This document shows positions 9,524 to 16,178 of a stretch of 64,000 bases of DNA, in pieces. Source of the stretch: Bacteroidota bacterium. Lineage in GTDB: Bacteria > Bacteroidota > Bacteroidia > Bacteroidales > UBA12077. The translations under genes and the position numbers were made by a program. The first letter of the stretch is position 1. Every line of letters begins with the position of its first letter. The stretch is taken from NCBI GenBank assembly GCA_020444275.1, contig JAHLLG010000007.1, forward strand, positions 1 through 64,000, given 5' to 3'. Under the pieces are notes generated by a model. It was not told where the DNA came from. It saw only the letters and a program-made list of their open reading frames with translations, and made no database searches.

Positions 9524-10840
9524 TTATATTGCACCAAATATTAACCCCGACACAGTAGCCATAACAACAACTAATAAAACATAAACTAACGTTTTTTGTG
9601 TTCCCATAACTCCACGGATAACCAACATGTTAGGTAGTGACAACGAAGGACCGGCTAACAATAACGCAAGTGCTGGCCCCTTCCCCATTCCTGCTGCCAT
9701 TAATCCTTGCAAAATAGGTACTTCCGTTAAGGTTGCAAAGTACATAAAGGCGCCTACAATGGATGCAAAGAAATTGGAAAAAACGGAGTTTCCACCTACA
9801 AGATTAGATACCCATTCATTTGGAATAATTCCTGCTATAACAGTATTATCATGTGTTGAACCTAAGAGAAAACCAGCTATTAATACACCTATTGCCAATA
9901 GAGGCAAAATTTGTTTTGCAAAATCCCAAGTTGATAAAGTCCATTCTTTGTTTTCAGGCTCTTTTTTATCAAATAAAGTAATAATACTTAAACCAGCAAT
10001 TGCAACTAGCATTGGCACTAACGGTGAACTACTAATAAATCCTAAGATTCCGGTAACTAATGCTACAAGTGAAACATGCTTCCAATTTAATTTTAATATG
10101 TATATTAATGAAAACATTAAAAATAGTCCGAAGAATGATGTGATATACCACTTATTTGACCATATCCAATACCATGCTCCACTTGTAACTCCTTCGCCAG
10201 GTTTTCCCCAGTTCGCAAAAACAAGAATTAAAACCAATGTAAAAAAATGAAATGCAGTTTGCCACATTGGTCTCTTTTCTGGCATATTTGGAAAGTTTAT
10301 TTGCTCTTCACGCTTTGCTCTTTCCTCTTTTCTATAAATTAAAGACATTGCAGAACCGATAACCACAGCAAAAACAACTGCTCCAATAATACGTGCAACC
10401 CCCATTTCAAATCCAAGAATTCGCGCTGTTAATATAATGGCCAGTATATTAATTGCCGGACCTGAATATAAAAAAGCCACTGCGGGTCCTAAGCCGGCTC
10501 CTCTTTTATGAATACTTGAAAACAGTGGTAAAATAGTACAGCTACATACCGCCAATATTGTTCCGGAAACAGAGGCAACAGTATATGCAAGCCATTTTTT
10601 TGCATTGGCACCAAAATATTTCATTACTGCACCCTGGCTAACAAAAACGGCAATTACTCCTGCAATAAAAAATGCCGGTAAAAGACATAAAACGACATGC
10701 TCCTGTGCATACCATTTTGTTAAATCAAGCATCGCGTAGATAGCACTACTAAATCGCTCACTTTCAATTGGCATAAAATATGCAAATACAAATACTACAG
10801 ATATCCATAGCAATATTTTAATCTCTTTTTTAACTTCCAT
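9524..10840 (-). CDS. ArsP-like permease (COG0701/DUF318)
   Basis: A 438-residue inner-membrane protein with about ten hydrophobic segments. It has the COG0701 signature around CSCTILPLFSSIHKRGAG (Cys99, Cys101) followed by LGPAVAFLYSGPAINI, and a second related half containing GKGPALALLLAGPSLSLPN. ArsP, the studied member, exports trivalent organoarsenicals; other COG0701 permeases are uncharacterised, so the substrate is inferred from the arsenic context. A palindromic operator with the same half-sites as that of arsR2 lies 29 bp upstream of the ATG. It could equally move another metalloid. Confidence 0.85.
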   Translation of the reverse strand: MEVKKEIKILLWISVVFVFAYFMPIESERFSSAIYAMLDLTKWYAQEHVVLCLLPAFFIAGVIAVFVSQGAVMKYFGANAKKWLAYTVASVSGTILAVCSCTILPLFSSIHKRGAGLGPAVAFLYSGPAINILAIILTARILGFEMGVARIIGAVVFAVVIGSAMSLIYRKEERAKREEQINFPNMPEKRPMWQTAFHFFTLVLILVFANWGKPGEGVTSGAWYWIWSNKWYITSFFGLFLMFSLIYILKLNWKHVSLVALVTGILGFISSSPLVPMLVAIAGLSIITLFDKKEPENKEWTLSTWDFAKQILPLLAIGVLIAGFLLGSTHDNTVIAGIIPNEWVSNLVGGNSVFSNFFASIVGAFMYFATLTEVPILQGLMAAGMGKGPALALLLAGPSLSLPNMLVIRGVMGTQKTLVYVLLVVVMATVSGLIFGAI

Positions 10841-10869
10841 CTTTATTAAATTTTAAAACTCGCTTCCGC

Positions 10870-10889
10870 TGTTCGTAATTAAACGAACA
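10870..10889 (-). promoter_or_regulatory. Predicted ArsR operator upstream of the arsP-like gene
   Basis: A perfect palindrome TGTTCG-N8-CGAACA with spacer TAATTAAA. Its half-sites and spacing are identical to the site upstream of arsR2 at 12851-12870. On the minus strand it overlaps TATGTTCG, a near match to the -7 consensus, so repression by blocking the promoter is plausible. Confidence 0.65.
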
Positions 10890-10904
10890 TAATGTTCAAA
10901 TTTT

Positions 10905-11129
10905 TTATTTACCGCAACAACAATTTCTTTCTAATTTATTATTTAACTTTAATAACTCAATAATATCTTCAGAGCAGCAAACGCCCTTTGGGTTTAATTC
11001 GGCACATGTATTACCTGTGAAGGCAGAAGTTGCAAGCTGAATATCTTTTAAGTTTTTTGCTCCTTGACTTACTGCACTTTCAATTTCACTTTCAGAAACA
11101 CCCTTACAAAAACAAATTATACGCTCCAT
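10905..11129 (-). CDS. Small BFD-like [2Fe-2S]-binding protein
   Basis: A 74-residue Cys-rich protein resembling bacterioferritin-associated ferredoxin domains: CFC at residues 6-8, the helical region SESEIESAVSQGAKNLKDIQ, then a C-terminal cysteine group (NTCAELNPKGVCCSEDI). The BFD domain normally binds a [2Fe-2S] cluster by CxC and CxxC; here the second pair is spread differently (Cys, 9 residues, CC), and the tail ends CCCGK. The gene overlaps the arsG stop codon, so it belongs to the arsEFG unit. An electron-carrier or As(III)-binding role is inferred only. Confidence 0.7.
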   Translation of the reverse strand: MERIICFCKGVSESEIESAVSQGAKNLKDIQLATSAFTGNTCAELNPKGVCCSEDIIELLKLNNKLERNCCCGK

Positions 11130-11836
11130 TACTTAACTATATAAATTATTATTACGTAGTATATTCCTATACCAATAAAAACAACTGACACGATTCTTCG
11201 AAACCAAATCTCAAAAATCTTTATGCTATTATATAATTTACCTACACCCGATATGGTATATGCAAGCAACCATGCAAAAATAATTACAGGAATTCCTGTT
11301 GCAATCGCAAATACCACCGGCAAATATAAGCCCGAAGCACTGCTAATGGTCATAGGTATTAACATTCCAAAATAGAGAACCCCACTGTAAGGACAAAATG
11401 CTAACGCAAAAACAATTCCTAAGAGTAAAACTTCCCAATAATTTCTGGTTCCATTTTCCTGAAATCTTTTTGTAAAACCATTGAATCCTGGAAATTTTAT
11501 TCTAAGAATATCCAACATCAATAATCCTATGACTATTAGTATCGGACCTAAAATCTTTTCACCATATTGTTGAAACCATCCTGAAAGTTTAAACTGATCA
11601 GCACCTATAAAGATGATTACAGCTAATAATGTGTACGATATTGCTCTTCCCAAGGTATAAACTAACCCGTTTCTAAAAACCTTTTTTTGATGCTCAACAT
11701 CTTTACTAATAAAACCAATGGCTGTAATATTGGTTGCAAGCGGACAGGGACTGATGGCAGTCATCAGTCCAAGCACAAATGCAGAGAGTATTGGTAACGA
11801 ACTGTTACTCATTAAATTTGACAAAAATTCCTCCAT
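11129..11836 (-). CDS. arsG: ArsG-family membrane protein (CcdA-like)
   Basis: A 235-residue integral membrane protein with about six segments in the CcdA/DsbD-transmembrane fold. The two paired cysteine motifs of that fold are visible: AISPCPLATN near residue 31 and AFCPYSGVLYFG near the middle. The order thioredoxin - ArsF-like - this gene matches the arsEFG operon, in which ArsG was described as an aromatic arsenical efflux permease. The intact CcdA-type cysteines also permit a role moving electrons across the membrane. Start and stop codons overlap both neighbours, so translation is coupled. Confidence 0.8.
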   Translation of the reverse strand: MEEFLSNLMSNSSLPILSAFVLGLMTAISPCPLATNITAIGFISKDVEHQKKVFRNGLVYTLGRAISYTLLAVIIFIGADQFKLSGWFQQYGEKILGPILIVIGLLMLDILRIKFPGFNGFTKRFQENGTRNYWEVLLLGIVFALAFCPYSGVLYFGMLIPMTISSASGLYLPVVFAIATGIPVIIFAWLLAYTISGVGKLYNSIKIFEIWFRRIVSVVFIGIGIYYVIIIYIVK

Positions 11837-12246
11837 TACAATATAGGATCAATTTTTTCTTTAATAATCTCTTTAAGTTTCTCAGGATTTGTTCTGGCAT
11901 TCATAAATCCTTCGTTTGTAATATTGATTTTATTTTCGCCACTTACTATGATTAATGTTTGTCCAGACACACCGATTTCTTCGGCCTTTTCTTTACCATC
12001 AGCTTCATCAAGATTGTATGATACAAAGAAAACATCATCCCCATAATACTCTTCTACAGCTTCTTTTGCTACATCTTCTACAGCATTGCATGTAGCACAA
12101 CGACGCGTGTAATGAAAATAAAAAACTTCAACATTATTTGCTTGGACAGTAGTTTCTTTCTTTTCATCTTTATTAGCCTGAGCTGTGCAAGCAAAGTTTA
12201 TGCTTATAGCTAATAATACAAGAGTTAAAAATTTAACACATTTCAT
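11836..12246 (-). CDS. arsF: ArsF-family lipoprotein with a thioredoxin-like CATC motif
   Basis: A 136-residue protein with a signal peptide and a probable lipobox (NFAC, Cys20), placing it outside the inner membrane. The rest is a thioredoxin-like fold with CATC at residues 50-53 (HYTRRCATCNAVEDVA). In arsEFG operons this family is called the nitrophenyl-arsenical nitroreductase subunit. No flavin site is evident here, so a redox-relay subunit is the safer reading. It overlaps arsG and follows arsE by 3 bp. Confidence 0.8.
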   Translation of the reverse strand: MKCVKFLTLVLLAISINFACTAQANKDEKKETTVQANNVEVFYFHYTRRCATCNAVEDVAKEAVEEYYGDDVFFVSYNLDEADGKEKAEEIGVSGQTLIIVSGENKINITNEGFMNARTNPEKLKEIIKEKIDPIL

Positions 12247-12249
12247 AAT

Positions 12250-12489
12250 TTATAGATTTTTAGTTATTAATTCTTTGATTTCAGCTGATGATGGAACTCT
12301 TCCGGCAATTACAACATTCCCGTTAATAACTAATCCGGGCGTATGCATAATTCCGTATTCCATAATTTTCATAATGTCTTCAACTTTTGCAATGTTTGCT
12401 TCTACATTCATCTCAGCAACAGCTTCTCGTGTTGCTTTTTCCAGTGATTTACACTTCGGACAACCTGTCCCTAATACTTTAATTTCCAT
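12250..12489 (-). CDS. arsE: ArsE-like small thioredoxin (MTH895/TM0996 family)
   Basis: A 79-residue glutaredoxin-like thioredoxin with CPKC at residues 10-13 (VLGTGCPKCKSLEKA) and cis-Pro in MHTPGLVING. There is no signal peptide, so it is cytoplasmic. It is the first structural gene after arsR2, and followed immediately by arsF and arsG, the order of the arsEFG operon that handles nitroaromatic arsenicals. A palindrome at 12512-12531 lies 22 bp upstream of the start. It likely passes reducing power to ArsG or another membrane partner (inference). Confidence 0.85.
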   Translation of the reverse strand: MEIKVLGTGCPKCKSLEKATREAVAEMNVEANIAKVEDIMKIMEYGIMHTPGLVINGNVVIAGRVPSSAEIKELITKNL

Positions 12490-12511
12490 AATTGAATCTG
12501 TTTTATTTCGT

Positions 12512-12531
12512 ATTTCGTAGAATCACGAAAT
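12512..12531 (-). promoter_or_regulatory. Predicted ArsR operator upstream of arsE
   Basis: A perfect palindrome ATTTCG-N8-CGAAAT between arsR2 and arsE, with the same 6-8-6 layout as the other island operators. On the minus strand it overlaps TAATTTCG, one base off the TAnnTTTG -7 element. It suggests arsEFG has its own promoter besides that of arsR2. Confidence 0.55.
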
Positions 12532-12551
12532 TATAGGTTAAAAAATTTTTA

Positions 12552-12845
12552 TTATGATAAAAAGGTCTCAAAAAGACTCTTTGCTTCTTTCCAGTTTTCT
12601 TGATTAATGCAATACTTAATTTTCGGCGCTTCTATCTCACCCTGAATTAATCCAGCATCTTTTAATTCCTTTAAATGCTGAGATAAAGTTGATTTTGCAA
12701 TGGGTAAAATTTCTGATAAATCGCCACTGTAACAACAACTTTGTTTCGAAAGAATTTCAAGGACATACAATCTTATTGGATGTCCGATAGCCTTAGCATA
12801 TCGTGCAAGGCGTTTCTGTTTTTCGTTGATAACTTCCTTCTTCAT
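12552..12845 (-). CDS. arsR: ArsR/SmtB family repressor, copy 2
   Basis: A 97-residue winged-helix repressor with recognition region IAKSTLSQHLKELKDAGLI. Adjacent Cys37-Cys38 (QSCCYSGDL) and Cys78 (KYCIN) could form an As(III) site different from the CxxC of the first repressor. It precedes arsE by 62 bp and is preceded by a perfect palindrome that overlaps its own -7 element, which indicates autoregulation. The two ArsR copies are clearly different proteins, so they may sense different arsenic species. Confidence 0.92.
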   Translation of the reverse strand: MKKEVINEKQKRLARYAKAIGHPIRLYVLEILSKQSCCYSGDLSEILPIAKSTLSQHLKELKDAGLIQGEIEAPKIKYCINQENWKEAKSLFETFLS

Positions 12846-12850
12846 TTCAT

Positions 12851-12876
12851 TGTTCGTTAAATACCGAACAAAAGTA
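12851..12876 (-). promoter_or_regulatory. arsR2 promoter with overlapping operator
   Basis: TGTTCG-N8-CGAACA at 12851-12870 is a perfect palindrome. On the minus strand TACTTTTG (12876-12869), a -7 element, runs into its first half-site. The arsR2 ATG follows 5 bp after the palindrome. Confidence 0.65.
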
Positions 12877-12980
12877 TAACTATTTTGTAAAACACTAAAA
12901 TAAAATACAAAATACTTTTTTAAAAAAACAACTTTTATTTGATCAGATTTACTGTTAGGAAATTAGCAAGTATAATTAAA

Positions 12981-13007
12981 TAAAAAAGCTCCTTAAAAAG
13001 GAGCTTC
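12981..13007 (-). terminator. dnaB terminator that includes the end of the gene
   Basis: The stem AAGCTCCTT/AAGGAGCTT is followed on the minus strand by a T run. The dnaB stop codon lies in the loop and the last codons form one arm, so coding and termination share the same bases. Confidence 0.7.
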
Positions 13008-14543
13008 ATTATCAAAGTTCTTATTACTTCCTATATCAAAAATATCATCATTTGAACTTTGATGACCATGATTAGGTTCCTGGTTCATTTTTGATCCGAA
13101 AGTTTTCGCTCCTCCATTCATATCATTCTCAACCGGAAAATCTCCGATGAAATCTTCCTCAAGATCTTCAAATTTAGCCAACTCATTTCTAAAGCGAAGC
13201 TTAATATCTGCCAATGCACCATTTCTGTGCTTAGCCAGAATTATCTCTGCCATTCCGAGTAACGAATTACCTTCTTCATCCTCTATAAATCCATATTTTT
13301 CCGGACGGTGAATGAATAATACCATATCGGCATCCTGCTCAATTGCTCCCGATTCACGTAAATCGGAAAGCTGTGGCCGCTTGGTTCCCGAACGCATTTC
13401 CACTGAACGATTCAACTGCGATAATGCGATAATTGGCACATTCAATTCTTTGGCAATTCCTTTTAATGATCTTGAAATCATACTTACCTCCTGCTCACGA
13501 TTACCTTTTGTTTCGGCCGGACCAGTCATCAACTGCAAGTAGTCAATAATGATAATATCCACCTTTTGCTGGCTCATTAACCGTCGACATTTTGCCCGAA
13601 GCTCAAATACAGAAATTGCCGGGGTATCATCAATAAAAATATTGGCATCGACTAATCTTTTAATTTTATATTCAAGCTGTTCCCACTCAAAAGGCTCTAA
13701 TTTTCCGTTTCGTATTTTATCAGATGACAATTCTGTTTCACTTACAATTAATCGGTTTACCAGCTGCACGGATGACATCTCCAACGAAAACAGTGCCACT
13801 CCCTGCTGATGATCAATGGCCATATTTCTTGTCATAGAAAGCACAAACGCTGTTTTACCCATGGAAGGACGAGCCGCAATAATAACTAAATCGGAACGCT
13901 GCCAACCTGAAGTTACCCTGTCCAGTTTGGTATATCCTGAAGGTACACCACTTAAGCCATCTTCACGTTTTCCTGCCTCTTCAATTTGCGTAATAGCCTC
14001 CTGAATAACTACGTTAATCTTTGTAGTTTCTTTTTTAATATTTCCCTCTGCAACCTTGAACAATTCCGATTCTGAAAAATCAATCAGATCATTTACATCT
14101 ATGGTATCATCATAAGCTCTCCCCTGAATTTCAGTTGAAACCCTGATTAACTCACGCTGAATATGCTTTTGCGCTATTATTCTGGCATGATACTCGATGT
14201 GGGCGGCAGATGAAACCTTACTTGCAAGTTGCGTAATATAAAACGGACCTCCTACTAAATCGAGTTCGTCACGCTTTCTTAACTCCTCAGTAACCGTAAG
14301 AATATCAATTGGCTGCAGCTCCTGTGATAAATCCAGTACTGCTTTAAATATTTTCTGATGTCCCTCTTTATAAAAACTTTCCGGACGAATAATATCCATT
14401 ACTGCAATAATCGCATCTTTTTCCAGCATTATTGCACCTAACACGGCTTCTTCCAAATCGAGTGCCTGAGGCGGAAGCTTACCATAATCAAGCATCTGAT
14501 CCATATTATTTTTCCTCGGATAGTTTTTTGTATTTCCTGCCAT
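12993..14543 (-). CDS. dnaB: Replicative DNA helicase DnaB
   Basis: A 516-residue hexameric helicase that unwinds DNA ahead of the fork. The N-terminal DnaB domain begins PPQALDLEEAVLGAIMLEKDAI (from about residue 24). The RecA-like domain has Walker A AARPSMGKTAF, Walker B IIIIDYLQLM, and the motif GAIEQDADMVLFIHRP. There is no intein. The C-terminal ~60 residues are a low-complexity polar tail (Asn/Gly/His-rich). Transcribed alone, with its terminator overlapping the stop codon. Confidence 0.97.
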   Translation of the reverse strand: MAGNTKNYPRKNNMDQMLDYGKLPPQALDLEEAVLGAIMLEKDAIIAVMDIIRPESFYKEGHQKIFKAVLDLSQELQPIDILTVTEELRKRDELDLVGGPFYITQLASKVSSAAHIEYHARIIAQKHIQRELIRVSTEIQGRAYDDTIDVNDLIDFSESELFKVAEGNIKKETTKINVVIQEAITQIEEAGKREDGLSGVPSGYTKLDRVTSGWQRSDLVIIAARPSMGKTAFVLSMTRNMAIDHQQGVALFSLEMSSVQLVNRLIVSETELSSDKIRNGKLEPFEWEQLEYKIKRLVDANIFIDDTPAISVFELRAKCRRLMSQQKVDIIIIDYLQLMTGPAETKGNREQEVSMISRSLKGIAKELNVPIIALSQLNRSVEMRSGTKRPQLSDLRESGAIEQDADMVLFIHRPEKYGFIEDEEGNSLLGMAEIILAKHRNGALADIKLRFRNELAKFEDLEEDFIGDFPVENDMNGGAKTFGSKMNQEPNHGHQSSNDDIFDIGSNKNFDNEAPF

Positions 14544-14690
14544 TTCTGATCAAATTTTTAGGGAGATCAAAGGTAAGCATACAATCATCAAAACTGATAT
14601 TATTTAAAGATTTCTTTTCTTACTTTTTTTAACCGAAGTTATTAACAATTGTTAATTAAATTTTTATAGCAGGGAGTTGCAGTAAAATAG

Positions 14691-14698
14691 TAAATTTG
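14691..14698 (+). promoter_or_regulatory. -7 element (TAAATTTG) for ispE
   Basis: TAAATTTG matches TAnnTTTG and lies 23 bp before the ispE ATG. The nearest upstream TTG (14677-14679) is too close to be a normal -33 element. Confidence 0.4.
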
Positions 14699-14721
14699 CA
14701 GCAGACATTAATTAAATTTCA

Positions 14722-15531
14722 ATGATAGTATTCCCAAACGCAAAAATAAACATAGGACTGAATGTTACTGAAAAAAGGCCTGATGGATTTCACAATATCG
14801 AAACAGTTTTTTATCCTATAGGTTTATCGGACATTTTAGAAATCAACCCTTCAGATACAGTTCAATTTACAAATTCAGGTTTAGTTGTTGAAGATAAAAA
14901 TTTCGAATCAAATCTTTGTTATAAAGCCTTCAAGCTTCTTCATAAAAATTTTGATTTAAATCCTGTAAACATACATTTGCATAAAATAATACCGTTTGGA
15001 GCCGGTTTAGGTGGAGGATCTTCTGATGCGACTTTTACATTAAAAACGTTAAACTCCATTTATAAACTTAACCTAGACAATCAAGAATTACTTAAATATG
15101 CAGAAAAAATTGGTAGCGATTGTCCGTTCTTTATTCTTAATAAACCCTCTTATGCTGAAGGGAAAGGAGAAATCTTAAGCGAGATAGATTTAAAGTTAAA
15201 AGGCTATCATCTTGTTATCATTCATCCTGGAATTCATGTAGATACTGCAAGTGCATATTTAAAGATTAAACCTGCTAAACCTGAAGTTAGTATTAAGGAG
15301 CTCATAAAACAACCACTCGTTAAATGGAAAGAATTCATAAAAAATGATTTTGAAGGATCTGTTTTTCAGGAACAGCCAAAACTAAAAGATATTAAGAAAA
15401 AATTATATGACCTGGGAGCTCTTTATGCGTCCATGTCGGGCAGTGGATCTGCTATTTATGGATTTTTTGATCACAAACCAAACGTCCAGAAATATTTTGA
15501 AAAATATTTTGTCTGGACAGAAAGCTTATAA
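14722..15531 (+). CDS. ispE: 4-diphosphocytidyl-2-C-methyl-D-erythritol kinase
   Basis: A 269-residue GHMP kinase that phosphorylates CDP-methylerythritol in the non-mevalonate isoprenoid pathway. Visible motifs are FPNAKINIGLNVTEKRPDGFHNIET at the start, the ATP loop PFGAGLGGGSSDA, DCPFFIL, and the C-terminal ASMSGSGSAIYG. Length is slightly below the E. coli enzyme but complete. The gene is single, divergent from dnaB, and ends at a strong shared terminator. Confidence 0.96.
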   Translation: MIVFPNAKINIGLNVTEKRPDGFHNIETVFYPIGLSDILEINPSDTVQFTNSGLVVEDKNFESNLCYKAFKLLHKNFDLNPVNIHLHKIIPFGAGLGGGSSDATFTLKTLNSIYKLNLDNQELLKYAEKIGSDCPFFILNKPSYAEGKGEILSEIDLKLKGYHLVIIHPGIHVDTASAYLKIKPAKPEVSIKELIKQPLVKWKEFIKNDFEGSVFQEQPKLKDIKKKLYDLGALYASMSGSGSAIYGFFDHKPNVQKYFEKYFVWTESL

Positions 15532-15591
15532 TTGATGTAGTAAACTCTATATAAAAACAGAAGAAAATTTATGCGCCAATGGTTATCAATA

Positions 15592-15682
15592 TGGGCTAAA
15601 GCCCAGGTAAGATTGAATTATTATTAACCCCAGACTTAAGTCTGGGCTAGGGAATGCACGAATTCAAGGACTTTAGTCCGTT
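15592..15682. repeat. Cluster of dispersed palindromes (copy A)
   Basis: Three short palindromes in tandem: TGGGCTAAAGCCCA (15592-15605), CCCAGACTTAAGTCTGGG (15629-15646) and AAGGACTTTAGTCCGTT (15666-15682). The last, and a GGGCTNNAGCCC core, recur at 59283-59347 in the same order, marking a repeat family. Confidence 0.75.
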
Positions 15683-15706
15683 CTTATACACTTCAACTGA
15701 ATACTT

Positions 15707-15742
15707 AAAGAAAATTCGGAACAATTGTTCCGAATTTTCTTT
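15707..15742. terminator. Strong bidirectional terminator
   Basis: A perfect 16 bp stem (AAAGAAAATTCGGAAC and its complement) with loop AATT, flanked by T-rich sequence on the plus strand and A-rich on the other. It separates ispE from the convergent biotin carrier gene and should serve both. Confidence 0.85.
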
Positions 15743-15747
15743 TGTTT

Positions 15748-16167
15748 TTATTTTAGTTCGATCATTAAATGATCTTTCGGCACCCTTTGTTCCTCTTTAA
15801 CATATATCTTTTTTACCGTTCCGTCGATAGGAAAGTAAATTTTATTTTTCATCTTCATTGCCTCCAAAATCATCATTAGATCACCTTCTTTGACCTTTTG
15901 CCCCTCTTCAACATAAATTTTAACAACAGTTCCAGGGATTACCGATTTTATTTTTTTGAAATTTGGTTTCTCCCACTTTCTTCTGTTCTTATATTTTTCT
16001 GTTAAAAGAGTTCTATATCTTGCGCCCTGTTCCTGAAGAACTAAACTGCTATAACGAACTTTTGGAGCATTTTCTCTTGCTTTAGCTGATTTTTGCTCTT
16101 TCGTTTTTGCAGGTTCTTTCTTTTGTGAAACAGTAGCTTTTTTAGTTTCGGTTTTCTTTGTTGCCAT
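15748..16167 (-). CDS. Biotin/lipoyl carrier protein of an acyl-CoA carboxylase
   Basis: A 139-residue protein. The C-terminal half is a biotinyl domain with the biotin-lysine motif EAMKMKN, flanked by VEEGQKVKEGDLMMIL and VKEEQRVPKDHLMIEL. The N-terminal ~35 residues are a Lys/Ala/Glu-rich linker (MATKKTETKKATVSQKKEP). It lies 11 bp downstream of the carboxyltransferase gene, so the two are subunits of one complex. It would carry carboxybiotin between active sites. Confidence 0.9.
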   Translation of the reverse strand: MATKKTETKKATVSQKKEPAKTKEQKSAKARENAPKVRYSSLVLQEQGARYRTLLTEKYKNRRKWEKPNFKKIKSVIPGTVVKIYVEEGQKVKEGDLMMILEAMKMKNKIYFPIDGTVKKIYVKEEQRVPKDHLMIELK

Positions 16168-16178
16168 AAGCTTAGTTT

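Noticed and set aside
9627-10250. 207-residue frame opposite the arsP-like gene
   Set aside because: Antisense shadow of a conserved membrane protein.
11129-11836. Ordinary CcdA cytochrome c biogenesis gene
   Set aside because: The cysteine pattern allows it, but the arsE-arsF neighbours and ArsR operators favour ArsG.
13312-14004. Three plus-strand frames inside dnaB
   Set aside because: Antisense to DnaB motifs; no independent features.
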